Source: a bacterium
GTDB taxonomy: Bacteria; Patescibacteriota; Gracilibacteria; UBA4473
Reading direction: 5' to 3'
Length of the DNA: 64,000 nt
NCBI GenBank assembly: GCA_018648585.1
Contig: JABGQW010000016.1
Location: 22,483-86,482, forward strand
Shown here: positions 39,090 to 49,326 of the stretch, one piece after another
Position numbering within the stretch: position 1 is the stretch's first letter
How the letters are laid out: each line of letters begins with the position of its first letter
Notes under the pieces: model-generated
What the model saw: the letters and a program-made list of their open reading frames with translations, nothing else
What the model was told of the DNA's origin: nothing
Database searches by the model: none
Translations under genes and position numbers: made by a program

Positions 39090-39794
39090 ATGAAAAATCT
39101 TTTCAAATCGGCATCGGCGAGCGGAAATCCCGCAAAATTTATTTGGAAAGAAAAACCCTCTTGGGATGACATCGTTACTCCCATTGTAGAGGAAAAATTT
39201 GGCACGCCCGAGTCTCAATTAGAAATCTTAAAAGACATGGTCTCAGGATTGAATGAAGATGATGAGACGTTGAAAAATAGTTATGGCACCACAAGGAAAA
39301 GATTGATGACAAACATCATTCGCAAAGCGGACAGTTTTGTATATTCAATTGAGCGCGAAATTGAAAAGAATCAAAAAATTGAACTTTTATCCCAAGGCAG
39401 CAAATCAAAAATAAACGAAATAATTGACAATTTTGTAGTTTCCGGGAAAAAAGAAATTGTAATTCTACAAGAAAAAGCGACGCTCCTGCGGGACGCCCAA
39501 AAAGTAGTTCCTATTTTAAAAGGAGTTTTTGAGAGAATGGCAAATATGCAACCACTTGAAAATCTTCAGCAGAAAGATGTAGCGAAATTTTTTGACTTGG
39601 CCAAGCTTTTTGCGGAATTGGTTGAAAGCGAAGAAAGCTTTGTTCAAAACTTTATGCCGGGCTTTGTCGCTGGAGGAAAAAGGATCGTGGATGGAAAGGA
39701 AATTGAAGTTAATCCAGAAAATGGACACGTTTCATCGAAAGAAAACTTTGACAAAATTTCTCCAGAGAATAGACAAATCTATGGTCTTTATTAA
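39090..39794 (+). CDS. Hypothetical protein
   Basis: 234 aa ORF followed by a terminator; no family recognised. Confidence 0.55.
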   Translation: MKNLFKSASASGNPAKFIWKEKPSWDDIVTPIVEEKFGTPESQLEILKDMVSGLNEDDETLKNSYGTTRKRLMTNIIRKADSFVYSIEREIEKNQKIELLSQGSKSKINEIIDNFVVSGKKEIVILQEKATLLRDAQKVVPILKGVFERMANMQPLENLQQKDVAKFFDLAKLFAELVESEESFVQNFMPGFVAGGKRIVDGKEIEVNPENGHVSSKENFDKISPENRQIYGLY

Positions 39795-39823
39795 TAAACA
39801 AAAGTGTCACAATGAAATTTTGA

Positions 39824-39854
39824 GCACCGATCTTCGCGGGTCGGTGTTTTTTTA
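39824..39854 (+). terminator. Rho-independent terminator
   Basis: caccgatcttcgcgggtcggtgttttttt. Confidence 0.8.
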
Positions 39855-40124
39855 ATCCAACAATTTTATCAAAAGTTCGGTCAAAAATCGACCGCCAAAA
39901 TCAATCACGAGCAGCGCCGTGATCGGTGAAAGATCCATCATTCCAATTCTCGCCCAGCGAAACGGGCGGCACAGCGGCTGAACGATCGAATCCAACCAAC
40001 TTCCGAGTTGGCTGCGGCCACGAGCAAACCACGATAAAATCACCGAAATAAAAATTGCCCAGTACAAAATTTTTGTCAAAATCGAAACGAACGAAATAGC
40101 GAATCGAATCAAAGTTTCCGTCAT
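39852..40124 (-). CDS. YggT family membrane protein
   Basis: ILYWAIFISVILSWFARG...WLDSIVQPLCRPFRWARIGMMDLSPITALLVI. Confidence 0.8.
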   Translation of the reverse strand: MTETLIRFAISFVSILTKILYWAIFISVILSWFARGRSQLGSWLDSIVQPLCRPFRWARIGMMDLSPITALLVIDFGGRFLTELLIKLLD

Positions 40125-40501
40125 CCGAGCGAGGGGATCATACTTTGCGGCGCGGAGGATTTGAGCAAATTCAAAAGTTCTTCAAAATATTGTCCGATCA
40201 GCGGGAAATCCACGAGTTGCGTCAAAATCCAAACAATGCTTGCGACCACGACGGTCATTCCGATGACGACGCCGAGCCCGCGGACGACTCCCAGCCCAAA
40301 ATTCCAGAATAATAATTTCCGTGGATTTCGGAGCAAACTCATAAAATCGTCCAATCCGGTGGATTCGAGTGCGCGAGTGAGCGCTTGGATTTCCGCAGAA
40401 AATTCAGCTTTTGTGGCCGCGATTGGCGCCTTTTTTGGTGTCGTTTTTTTGGGAGAACTGGCGGGTTTTGGAGTTGTTTTTTTGTCTGTCATCGGGTTCA
40501 T
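40121..40501 (-). CDS. DUF5665-like membrane protein
   Basis: RNPRKLLFWNFGLGVVRGLGVVIGMTVVVASIVWIL; overlaps the YggT gene. Confidence 0.6.
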   Translation of the reverse strand: MNPMTDKKTTPKPASSPKKTTPKKAPIAATKAEFSAEIQALTRALESTGLDDFMSLLRNPRKLLFWNFGLGVVRGLGVVIGMTVVVASIVWILTQLVDFPLIGQYFEELLNLLKSSAPQSMIPSLG

Positions 40502-40535
40502 TTTAAATTTTCCGGAAAAAAAGTAAACTGCGGCC

Positions 40536-42869
40536 GTGGCAGACGATAAAAAAACGGAATCAGCATTCGCCTTTTCCGCGAAAAAAATCCCGACGGATGC
40601 GGGCTGCTACCTTTTTTTTGACGTGGCGGGGACGATTTTGTACGTCGGAAAAGCAAAAAATTTGCGGAACCGCGTGCGTTCGTATTTTCAAAAAACCGAA
40701 AAATCGCCGAAAACCGAGTCGCTCGTGAAAAAAATTTCTCGAATCGAAACGCGTGTGGTGGAATCGGAGACCGAGGCGCTGATTCTCGAAAATAATCTGA
40801 TCAAAAAATGGCAGCCGCGGTACAATATTTTGCTGCGCGACGACAAAAATTTTTTGTACCTGCGGATCACGAACGAACTTTTTCCGCGGCTTGAAATTAC
40901 GCGCCGAATTGTTCGGGACGGAAGTTTTTATCTCGGACCAAAAACGAGTGCGAAAAAGTTTCGTGCCACGATCGCGTTTTGTCAGAAAATTTTCCAAATT
41001 CGGACGTGCCGACTCGAATTTTCAAAATGCGGAACTGTCGCAAAAAACCCGGAAAAGCGCAGCCTGCCGTGTCTCGATTTTCACATCAAAAAATGTTCTG
41101 GGCCGTGCGCGGCCAAAATTTCCACAGAAAATTATCGAGCGGATGTCGAGCGAATGAAGAAATTTCTCCGCGGCGACACGCGCGAAGTTCTCGTTTCGTT
41201 GCGGGAAAAAATGATGAAACTTGCTGCCGAAAAAAATTTCGAAACGGCGGCTCGCACGCGCGACTTGATTCAGTCGATCGAAAGTTCGACGCAGTCGCAG
41301 TCGGTGCAGTTTTCCGATCTGGTGGCACGCGATTTTGTCCATTTTTTTCGCGATGGAAAATCGGCATTTTTCGTCCGGCTGGTGTTTCGCAACGGAAAAT
41401 TTTTGGATCAAAATGAAGTTGAATTTCACGCTGAAAAATTCGAGTCGGACTCGGAGTTGATTGAGAAATTTCTCCTGCAATTTTACGAGCGGGTCGATGA
41501 AATGCCGTCGGAAATTTTTCTTCCGGAGCGGCCAGAAAACGCGGAAGAATTGGCTGAAATTTTACACGTAAAATTACAGATTCCGGAGCGCGGGGAAAAG
41601 AAAAAAGTTTTGCAACTCGCTCGCAAAAACGCTGAAAAGTTTTTCAAAACGCGGGAATTGGAAATCGAAAGTCGTGCGGAAAATTTTGCGAACGCGCTTC
41701 CTGAACTTGCTGAAATTTTGAAACTCCCCGCGTTGCCGCGGCGGATCGAGGGGTACGATATTTCACATTTTGCGGGAAAAGAAACCGTTGCGAGTCAGAT
41801 CGTTTTTGTCGACGGAGAACCGAAAAAATCAGAATATCGGCGCTTCAAAATTCGGTCGCTGGCGCCCGGAGAAATTGATGATTTCAAATCGATGAACGAA
41901 GTGCTGGCGCGACGATTTTCGGTTTTTGCGAAAAACTTGCAAAATAAAAAATTGGACAATTTCGCGGATTTTTTACAGAAAAATAAAAAACTTTTGCAGC
42001 AGTTTCTCCAGTTTCAAAAAATAATGTCCGGGGTTGATTTTTGGTTGTTGGGGGGATTGGCGGCGGCATTTTCTGTCGGGCGATTTTGGCGGCAGCACGA
42101 AGATTTCGACGTTTTGGTGGAGAAAAAAAATTGGAAAAAAACACAGAAACTTTTGATTGCTGCGGGATTTGAAAAAACAGAAAACACCGAAAATTTTTTC
42201 ACATTTTCCAAAAAAGGATTTCCTCCGATCGACGTTTCTCCGCTCGGCGTGACGCTTCCGATCGGGAAATTTTCCAAAAAAAATACCGATTCGGGTCTCA
42301 AAAAAATTGGAGAAACTTCGGCGCGGGTGTTGAATTTTCAAACGCTGCTCGAAATAAAACGCACGCTCGCGGCGTCTCGCGAAAACGAGAAAGATGGGCG
42401 TGATTTGAAAATTATGACGGAATTTCAAACCGGAGAAAAACTTCCGGACTTGATCGTGATCGACGGTGGAAAAGGGCAGCTTTCTGCGGTTTTGAAAGTT
42501 TTTGCAAATATTTCGCATCCAGGATTCGATCCAAAAAAACAGATCGTGGCGCTCGCAAAACAGGAGGAAGAAGTTTTCGTTCCGGGGCAATCGGATCCGA
42601 TCGATTTGCCCGCGGATTCTGCGGCGTCCAAACTTTTGCAACGGTGTCGGGACGAGGCGCACCGGTTTGCGATTTCGTTCAATCGGTCGTTGCGAGAAAA
42701 AACGGCGATTCGTTCGGCGCTCGACGAAATTTCTGGAATCGGTCCCACGACGAAAAAAAAGTTACTGAAAACCTTTGGTTCGGTGTCCGGAATTCGTGCG
42801 GCAGAAGATGAACAGCTGCGCACGATTATTTCTGCGAAGTCGTTGCAAAACCTGCGAAAAAATCTTTAA
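40536..42869 (+). CDS. uvrC: Excinuclease ABC subunit C carrying an inserted nucleotidyltransferase domain
   Basis: GIY-YIG N-term (GCYLFFDVAGTILYVGKAKNLRNRVRSYF), UVR, UvrC RNase H-like (GYDISHFAGKETVASQIVF...LPDLIVIDGGKGQLSAV), HhH C-term; insert at about 41930-42435. Confidence 0.95.
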   Translation: MADDKKTESAFAFSAKKIPTDAGCYLFFDVAGTILYVGKAKNLRNRVRSYFQKTEKSPKTESLVKKISRIETRVVESETEALILENNLIKKWQPRYNILLRDDKNFLYLRITNELFPRLEITRRIVRDGSFYLGPKTSAKKFRATIAFCQKIFQIRTCRLEFSKCGTVAKNPEKRSLPCLDFHIKKCSGPCAAKISTENYRADVERMKKFLRGDTREVLVSLREKMMKLAAEKNFETAARTRDLIQSIESSTQSQSVQFSDLVARDFVHFFRDGKSAFFVRLVFRNGKFLDQNEVEFHAEKFESDSELIEKFLLQFYERVDEMPSEIFLPERPENAEELAEILHVKLQIPERGEKKKVLQLARKNAEKFFKTRELEIESRAENFANALPELAEILKLPALPRRIEGYDISHFAGKETVASQIVFVDGEPKKSEYRRFKIRSLAPGEIDDFKSMNEVLARRFSVFAKNLQNKKLDNFADFLQKNKKLLQQFLQFQKIMSGVDFWLLGGLAAAFSVGRFWRQHEDFDVLVEKKNWKKTQKLLIAAGFEKTENTENFFTFSKKGFPPIDVSPLGVTLPIGKFSKKNTDSGLKKIGETSARVLNFQTLLEIKRTLAASRENEKDGRDLKIMTEFQTGEKLPDLIVIDGGKGQLSAVLKVFANISHPGFDPKKQIVALAKQEEEVFVPGQSDPIDLPADSAASKLLQRCRDEAHRFAISFNRSLREKTAIRSALDEISGIGPTTKKKLLKTFGSVSGIRAAEDEQLRTIISAKSLQNLRKNL

Positions 42870-42926
42870 AAAAACTTGACAAGTTCGGGGTTTTCTGTAA
42901 AGGTGCGTGGGAATTAACAGAACACA

Positions 42927-43379
42927 ATGTTTGGAACCGATCGATTTGAAAAAAGAGAAGATTTGCTCCAGTGCGCGATTGATTTATTCGAGCAGCTTGA
43001 AAAACTGAAAACGCCGGAGGAGTACGAAGTGTTTGCCGTAAAATTTCTGGGACAAAAACAAAAAAAGAATCTCGGGGAAAAAATAGAACAAATTCTCGAA
43101 GAAATTCGGGAGGAGGTGGAAGCGGTGTTCGTTGGTGAGGATAAAAAATTTGTGATAAAAAAATTTTTTGAGGAATTTAAAAAAGAGATGCAGGAATCTG
43201 TTTCGGTTGCGGAGAAATCTTTTCTTGCTTTAAAAGTTTCCCGATTGGAACAGTTTCAGAAATTGATGAAAAAAGCGTACGAAATAAAAAATACGCCGCC
43301 ACTTTTTGCGGTGCTTGATTTTTCCCAGACGAACTTTGAAGATGCGGTGGAAAGTGCGTACGAATTTGTGCAAAAATAA
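42927..43379 (+). CDS. Hypothetical protein
   Basis: 150 aa ORF between uvrC and yraN. Confidence 0.5.
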   Translation: MFGTDRFEKREDLLQCAIDLFEQLEKLKTPEEYEVFAVKFLGQKQKKNLGEKIEQILEEIREEVEAVFVGEDKKFVIKKFFEEFKKEMQESVSVAEKSFLALKVSRLEQFQKLMKKAYEIKNTPPLFAVLDFSQTNFEDAVESAYEFVQK

Positions 43380-43402
43380 ATTGCGGTTTAAATTTGCGTG
43401 GC

Positions 43403-43792
43403 TCAAAAATCATCCGGTCCGATATTTTCCACGTGTTCGCAAAAAACTTTTGTGCCCTCGATTTTCAAAATTACGGCATCGATGCGAAACTCTGGAATGT
43501 CCGAACGTTGTAATTTTTTCAGAAAAAAATCTTCGATCGCGCGGAGCATTTTTTCAAATTTCGCAGCTGTGATTGCGGCTTTTCCACCACCAAATGCGTC
43601 GTTGGTTCGAGTTTTGACTTCGACGAAAACGTACTCGTCGTTTTCTGGGTTTTTCATCACGAGATCGAGTTCGCCGCCCTGCGCGTGAAAATTTTTTTGC
43701 ACGAGTTCGAATCCAAAATTTTGCTGCAAAAACTTTGCAGCGATCGCTTCTCCGCGAGCACCCAGTGGTTTTTGCAAGTCACTTGCATTCAT
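43403..43792 (-). CDS. YraN/UPF0102 family endonuclease-like protein
   Basis: GARGEAIAAKFL...GELDLVMKNPENDEYVFVEVKTR (PD-(D/E)XK). Confidence 0.9.
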   Translation of the reverse strand: MNASDLQKPLGARGEAIAAKFLQQNFGFELVQKNFHAQGGELDLVMKNPENDEYVFVEVKTRTNDAFGGGKAAITAAKFEKMLRAIEDFFLKKLQRSDIPEFRIDAVILKIEGTKVFCEHVENIGPDDF

Positions 43793-44376
43793 TTTTTGAG
43801 TTCAGAAAAAATTATTTTTTCTGCGTCTGATTTCATTTTTTCAAAATTTCCGTCCTCGACAGAAATTTCATAATCGTACAATTTTGCCTGCGCAAATTCC
43901 GCTTTCATCGATTCCATCCGGAGCGCGAGATCGCGATCGGAAATCGGCGCGCGGTCCCGAATCCGGTGTGCGAGTTCGCCGACACCGCCGGAGGGTTTCA
44001 AAAAAATCGACACAAAATCCGAGCGATTTAGTTTTTCTCGTGCAGCAGAAAATCCCTGAACATCAAATTCGCGGATCACGATTTCGCCGCACTCGATCGG
44101 GTCCAGCAACGGTTTTTTCAGCGTTCCGTACCAATTTTCGTGATGAACTTCTGCCCACTCGAGAAACGCATCCTGTTCAATTTTTTCTAAAAATTCGTCC
44201 TGAGAAATAAAATAGTACGTTTCGCCGTCGATTTCGCCTGGGCGCGGATCGCGTGTCGTGCAGCTGGGTGGAAATTTCCACTCGGGATGCGTCTCGTGGA
44301 GCATTCCGATTAGCGTGCCTTTTCCGACGCCAGAGGGGCCAGAAAAAAAGAAAATTTTGCCGCGAGACTTTTTCAT
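43789..44376 (-). CDS. gmk: Guanylate kinase
   Basis: IFFFSGPSGVGKGTLIGML; TTRDPRPGEIDGETYYFIS. Confidence 0.95.
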   Translation of the reverse strand: MKKSRGKIFFFSGPSGVGKGTLIGMLHETHPEWKFPPSCTTRDPRPGEIDGETYYFISQDEFLEKIEQDAFLEWAEVHHENWYGTLKKPLLDPIECGEIVIREFDVQGFSAAREKLNRSDFVSIFLKPSGGVGELAHRIRDRAPISDRDLALRMESMKAEFAQAKLYDYEISVEDGNFEKMKSDAEKIIFSELKK

Positions 44377-44412
44377 CGATCAGATTCTACGATAAAAAAC
44401 AAAAGAGACAAG

Positions 44413-44440
44413 TTGACAAATGTATTTCTCGTTCTAAACT
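44413..44440 (+). promoter_or_regulatory. Candidate sigma70-type promoter for the sigma-factor gene
   Basis: TTGACA - 16 nt - TAAACT, just upstream of the ATG at 44448. Confidence 0.5.
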
Positions 44441-44447
44441 CCGCGCG

Positions 44448-45080
44448 ATGGAAAAATTGAACGGAGAAAAAAAGTTTTTGGAAAAAGAAGAAAAAGAAAT
44501 TTTAGAGTTTTTGTTCGACGAACCGTTTCGTACGAGTTTGTTCAAAAAAATTCTTTCGATCGTACAAATTCCAGCGGACGCGGAGGACGTTTTTCAGAAC
44601 GTTTCGATAAAAATAGTGGAAGCGGTTCGGGCGGGAAAATATAAAAATCAAGGAACGCCTCGGGCGTGGATTTTTCAAATTGCAAACAACGCAGCGATTG
44701 ATTTTTTGCGCGAGAAAAAAAAGAAAGAAGTGGGAATTGCTTTTTCAGCTGTGATCTCTAATCCGAACGGAATGACGTGGCAAGAAATTATTCCGGATGG
44801 TGCCGCGGCATTTCTCCAAGATGAAATAGAGGCAGAAGAACTTGCAGCGATGATGGTGAAGAAGCTCGTTGCGGTTCTTTCTCCAGATCAGGCGCGGGCG
44901 ATTTCACTGGTGGCTAGGGGAAAGAAAAGACGGGAAGTCGCAGAAATTATGGGAGTTTGCATCAACACCGCGACGGGATTTGTTCAGCATGGGCGAGTGC
45001 GAATCGCAAAAATGCTAGAGTTTGCAGAGATGAAGTTGCCGGTGCAACGAGGAAACGTTAAAAAGCTTCGTCGGGACTGA
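44448..45080 (+). CDS. ECF/sigma-70 family RNA polymerase sigma factor
   Basis: DAEDVFQNVSIKIVEAV (region 2), AWIFQIANNAAIDFLRE, LSPDQARAISLVARGKKRREVAEIMGV...GRVRIAKML (region 4). Confidence 0.8.
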   Translation: MEKLNGEKKFLEKEEKEILEFLFDEPFRTSLFKKILSIVQIPADAEDVFQNVSIKIVEAVRAGKYKNQGTPRAWIFQIANNAAIDFLREKKKKEVGIAFSAVISNPNGMTWQEIIPDGAAAFLQDEIEAEELAAMMVKKLVAVLSPDQARAISLVARGKKRREVAEIMGVCINTATGFVQHGRVRIAKMLEFAEMKLPVQRGNVKKLRRD

Positions 45081-46425
45081 TTGTTTCGGGCGCGGAGTCT
45101 TCCGACAAAATTTCTTCTTCTGCGGATGGCGGATCTTGATTCAAAATTTCCTGCATTTCGTCAGGATTTTTCAAAAGTTCTCGCGCGCGATCCAAAACCG
45201 GATCGATGCCATTTTCAAAATCTTCGGTGGTGCGCTTGATTTCTTCGTCGGGCGTGATGCCGGCTTCGTGGATTGAGCGGCCATTTGGCGTGAGCCATTC
45301 GGCGATTGTGACTTTCAAACTCGATCCGTCCGAGAGCGGAATCACGTTTTGAACGGAACCTTTTCCAAATGTCGTTTCGCCCAACAAAACTCCGCGGCGA
45401 TGATCTTGAACCGCTCCCGCAAAAATTTCAGAAGCAGACGCGGATCCGCGATTGACCAAAACGATCAGCGGAATATCCAAAAATGCGCCACCCGCGTTGC
45501 TCTGCATCGCGCCAGAATCTCCAAACTGTCGTCCTTTTGTTGCGACCAAAACCTGCTGGCTAAAAAACGCATCGCCCAATCGCAAACACGCGTCGAGTAA
45601 TCCGCCGCCGTCGTTTCGCAAATCAATGATCATTCCGCTCGGTTTGGCGAGTGAAATTTCTGGGACAGCTTTTAAAAATTCTTTGACCAAATCGGTTCCA
45701 AATTGTGAAATTTCTAGCACGGCGATGTCGTCTTTTATTTCCCATTCCAGGTTTTTGAGTTGGATTTTGTCGCGCACGATTGTGATCGTGATGGGATTTG
45801 GTTCGCTGTCTCGCGTGATATCAAGAACAACTTTTTCGCCTTTTGGTCCGCGAATTTTCATCACCGCATCGGTGATCGTCATGTCAAAAGTTGGTTCGTC
45901 GTTGATTTTGAAAATATGATCTCCCGATTGCAGTCCTGCGAGTTCTGCGGGCGCGCCTTTGAGCGGGGAGACGACGACGAGTTGTTGGTTTTTAATCGCA
46001 ATTTCTGCTCCGATTCCCTCGAATTCTCCCGAAATGGAATCGTCAAATTCTTTGGTTTCTCCGGGTGTCATAAAAATCGTGTACGGATCGCTCACCGATC
46101 CCACCAATCCTTCCGCGGCACCGTACAACTGATCTTGTGCTTTGAGTCGATCTTGGTACAAAAAATTGTCGTCCAGCTCGTTCCACACTTCCCAAAAAAG
46201 CGACAGATCGACATTTTTTGGATCGGTTTTTCGTCGGATCGGGAGTTTGAGTGTTTTTTGGAAAAAAGATTCTGTTGTTTTTTCCGTCGTTTCGGTTGGC
46301 AGTTTTTCGACGTGTCCCGGAGAATATTGGGCGTATTTTTCATTCAAAATCCATCCCAGCAAAAATGCCAAAACGGGCAAAATGAGAAAAAGAATGAAGC
46401 GAACATTCTGGCGGTAGTGCGGCAT
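45058..46425 (-). CDS. S41 family C-terminal processing peptidase with PDZ domain
   Basis: PYTIFMTPGETKEFDDSISGEFEGIGAEI; NRGSASASEIFAGAVQDHRRGVLLGETTFGKGSVQ. Confidence 0.93.
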   Translation of the reverse strand: MPHYRQNVRFILFLILPVLAFLLGWILNEKYAQYSPGHVEKLPTETTEKTTESFFQKTLKLPIRRKTDPKNVDLSLFWEVWNELDDNFLYQDRLKAQDQLYGAAEGLVGSVSDPYTIFMTPGETKEFDDSISGEFEGIGAEIAIKNQQLVVVSPLKGAPAELAGLQSGDHIFKINDEPTFDMTITDAVMKIRGPKGEKVVLDITRDSEPNPITITIVRDKIQLKNLEWEIKDDIAVLEISQFGTDLVKEFLKAVPEISLAKPSGMIIDLRNDGGGLLDACLRLGDAFFSQQVLVATKGRQFGDSGAMQSNAGGAFLDIPLIVLVNRGSASASEIFAGAVQDHRRGVLLGETTFGKGSVQNVIPLSDGSSLKVTIAEWLTPNGRSIHEAGITPDEEIKRTTEDFENGIDPVLDRARELLKNPDEMQEILNQDPPSAEEEILSEDSAPETISPDEAF

Positions 46426-46515
46426 TTTTTAACTTTTATGTCTCAAAAAATCTCCGCGATTGTACGCAAAATCAGAACTTGCGCAACCCAAACTTTTGGT
46501 GAACTCAGAATGATT

Positions 46516-49326
46516 TTACGCACTGAGAATATTGTGTGCGCCCGCCGGAGTTTTGAACACGGGGGGGGCGGCCGGAGTTTTAAAAAGTGCACGAATGCTG
46601 TCGACCGGAACGATGAGTGGAACGTACCGATTTCGTTGTCCGACGAGATCCGGATAATAAATTTTTGCGTGCGATTCGCTGCAATCGGTGAGATTGTTCA
46701 TGAGCTCTTTGGACGAAAGTGTCTCTAGTTTTTCCTCGTGTTCTCTGTACGTGAGATCCATTTCGTCTCCGAGTTCGAATGTTGCATTTTTGAAAAATTT
46801 CTGAATATTTTCGAGCGATTTTCCAAAAGCTGGCGATTCGATCATTTGTGTGAAATTTTCATTTCCAAAAGAATTTATGCGTCCTTCGACGAAGAATTTT
46901 TGGAGCGAATCGTGTGTTTCTGATTCAAAAAATTGCAACAATTCTGAATTTTTGAAATCTTTCCAATTTTCAAAACTGTGCAAAAATCCCAAAACAGAAT
47001 TTCGGTACACATTTTCTTCGGCGGTTTCCATTCGCCCTTTTTTCGTGTCAAAAGTGAGTTGCTGTTCGTTTGTCAGTTGTGTGAGATCGTTTTTCGTTTC
47101 TGCGTGCTGTTGCGCGTTTGTGGCGAGATTGTACAAATTTTTCACCGCGGCGATGCGTGTCAAAAATTCGTCGAATCGTTTTTTGTGTTTTTTTGGCAAA
47201 TTTTCAAAATTTACTTCTTCGGCGTTCGTGAGATTTGGTGCCTGCGATGATACGTTTTCATTGCTTTTGTAAAATTTCCAAACGGCTTTTCCGTTGACTT
47301 CTTGTTGCTGTGCAAAAAATGGAATGATCGCGCCACGACCAGTTTTTTCGGCACCGAGCGGGATTGTTTTGAATCCAGAAATTCCTTCGCCCAATTTTTC
47401 AAATCGAATGATTTCCCAGTTCTGAATTTTTTCCGATTTTCGATCAAATCCTTTTTTCAAATCGTCGTTGAGTTCGGTCACGAGAACGCCGAGCATTTTT
47501 TCCGCCGCTTTTGTTTTTTCCAAATCGGGTTCGTACGGATCTTTCAAAATTCGTTTATTTTCGCGGTACGTTTTGCGTTTTTTCCGATCTCCAAACGTGT
47601 CGAACGACGCTTTTTTCACCTGTTTGGCTTTGTCCTCGGTTGCGCCTTCGTAGCGTTCAAACGCGTCGTCGAGCATTGAAATTGTTTGTTTGTTGCGTTC
47701 TGCATTTTTCACGAGCGTTTCGTTTCCCACGACGCCGCCGCGTCCCAGATTTTGCTGCGCCTCGATCATTTGAAACTGCGCGTCGGTTTGCCAGTTCATA
47801 AACTTTTCGTACGGATTGTCGGAGTTTGCGAGTGCTGCGATTGACCTATCTTCCATCGCCATCAGTCCTGAATAAATCACGTTGAGATCGCCGACACGGA
47901 GGAGATCTTTGAAAAAAGGAGTTTTGATATTTGTTGCGACGAGCGCCAGACCGCCAGTCAGCGCAGAAGACAAAACGGTGAGCGCGATGTCTTGGGTGAG
48001 TGTTTCCATTTCTCCAGCAAAATGTCCGGTTTTTTCGAATCGTTTTGTCATTTTTTGACAGAGTGCTTCACGATTTTTCAATTCTTCGATCGCGTCAATT
48101 TCGTTTCCCTGTGCATCTTTGAAAGTTTTTCCGTCGAGTCCGGTTTTTTTCAAAAACTTTTCTCGTGGTGTTTTTGCGCCGACAATTGTTTTTCCGAGTG
48201 CGTCGACCCAGCCGAGAACGCCGCCCTTGATTAATCCAGCGTTGTTGGCGATGTCATCCAAATTTTTGAATGCAGATTTCCGTTTTTTTCTTTTTCCGTT
48301 TTTCTTTTCTTCGCCGTACAATTTATCGAACATATTTTTGTCTGCGGTCAAAAACTTTTCCGCTTCTGCCCTGGTGGATTCCACGAGTTTGATTCGTTGT
48401 TCTTTGTTTCCCACTCCGTTGACGACGGCGCTGAGACATTCATTATTTTCGTGGATGATTTCTGGATCGGGCGGAGTTGGTTTTGGCTTGGGAGATTTTC
48501 CCAATTTGATCGCGACAAGATTTCCGTGACATCCATTACTTACGCGAGCCAAAACCCGAGTTTTACCTCCATCAAAAACAACATTGCCCATTTCAAACTT
48601 ATTGAGCAAGATTGGATCGTATTCTGCCATCGCGCCACCGGTCAAAATTTCACATCCGGTTATTTGGACTTTTTCTCCAGAGCTGAGTGTCATCATTCCA
48701 TTTTCAAAAGTAGCCGTTACATTTGACTGACTCATTTTTTTTTCATATCGCATCAGGCTTCCGCCGTTTGTCCATTCTGTTACATTGACGCCCGAATGGT
48801 TCTTGTCGTATTTCATCATACGAGAAGCGCTGTACAACGATTTGTAAACCGTTTGTTCGTATTTTGGAAAGCTGTAAACAGCGGCCATTCCGTGCAACAA
48901 AAATTCGGATAACTGATCGTCGGTGAGTTGTATCTTTGTGCGGTTTTCTTTGATTTGTTCGAGCAATGTCGCAAACATTTCTGTTCGGTACAGTTTTCGC
49001 ATTTCTGGATCGGGAAGCGATTTATTTACGAGATATTTTTCAGCTAAATTTTTCAGATCTACGGTTGCGTTGTTCGTGAGCGCTGCCATCACGCTACCAA
49101 TTTTTGCATCGACTTGTGTGTTTGCTTCTTTTGCGGCACTCATGACAGCAACCGAATAACCAAGTGCGGCGAGTCGCTCTTGGGTGTCTTTTTTCAAATT
49201 TTCTTTTGCCCATTCCTGCGGAGAAAGCGATTCTTGCTTTTCAGCGGAATTATTTTCAAACACGAATTTCGAGTTAAATTCAAAGTTTTTTTGTGCCGGA
49301 TTTTTTAGTAATTTCATGATTTTCAA
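46516..49326 (-). CDS. Large hypothetical protein
   Basis: 936 aa ORF with no recognised domain; G8 tract near the C-terminal codons. Confidence 0.65.
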   Translation of the reverse strand: MKIMKLLKNPAQKNFEFNSKFVFENNSAEKQESLSPQEWAKENLKKDTQERLAALGYSVAVMSAAKEANTQVDAKIGSVMAALTNNATVDLKNLAEKYLVNKSLPDPEMRKLYRTEMFATLLEQIKENRTKIQLTDDQLSEFLLHGMAAVYSFPKYEQTVYKSLYSASRMMKYDKNHSGVNVTEWTNGGSLMRYEKKMSQSNVTATFENGMMTLSSGEKVQITGCEILTGGAMAEYDPILLNKFEMGNVVFDGGKTRVLARVSNGCHGNLVAIKLGKSPKPKPTPPDPEIIHENNECLSAVVNGVGNKEQRIKLVESTRAEAEKFLTADKNMFDKLYGEEKKNGKRKKRKSAFKNLDDIANNAGLIKGGVLGWVDALGKTIVGAKTPREKFLKKTGLDGKTFKDAQGNEIDAIEELKNREALCQKMTKRFEKTGHFAGEMETLTQDIALTVLSSALTGGLALVATNIKTPFFKDLLRVGDLNVIYSGLMAMEDRSIAALANSDNPYEKFMNWQTDAQFQMIEAQQNLGRGGVVGNETLVKNAERNKQTISMLDDAFERYEGATEDKAKQVKKASFDTFGDRKKRKTYRENKRILKDPYEPDLEKTKAAEKMLGVLVTELNDDLKKGFDRKSEKIQNWEIIRFEKLGEGISGFKTIPLGAEKTGRGAIIPFFAQQQEVNGKAVWKFYKSNENVSSQAPNLTNAEEVNFENLPKKHKKRFDEFLTRIAAVKNLYNLATNAQQHAETKNDLTQLTNEQQLTFDTKKGRMETAEENVYRNSVLGFLHSFENWKDFKNSELLQFFESETHDSLQKFFVEGRINSFGNENFTQMIESPAFGKSLENIQKFFKNATFELGDEMDLTYREHEEKLETLSSKELMNNLTDCSESHAKIYYPDLVGQRNRYVPLIVPVDSIRALFKTPAAPPVFKTPAGAHNILSA

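Noticed and set aside
41930-42435. Intein or homing endonuclease in uvrC
   Set aside because: No Cys/Ser start, no HN|C/S splice junction and no LAGLIDADG/HNH motif; NTase motifs fit better
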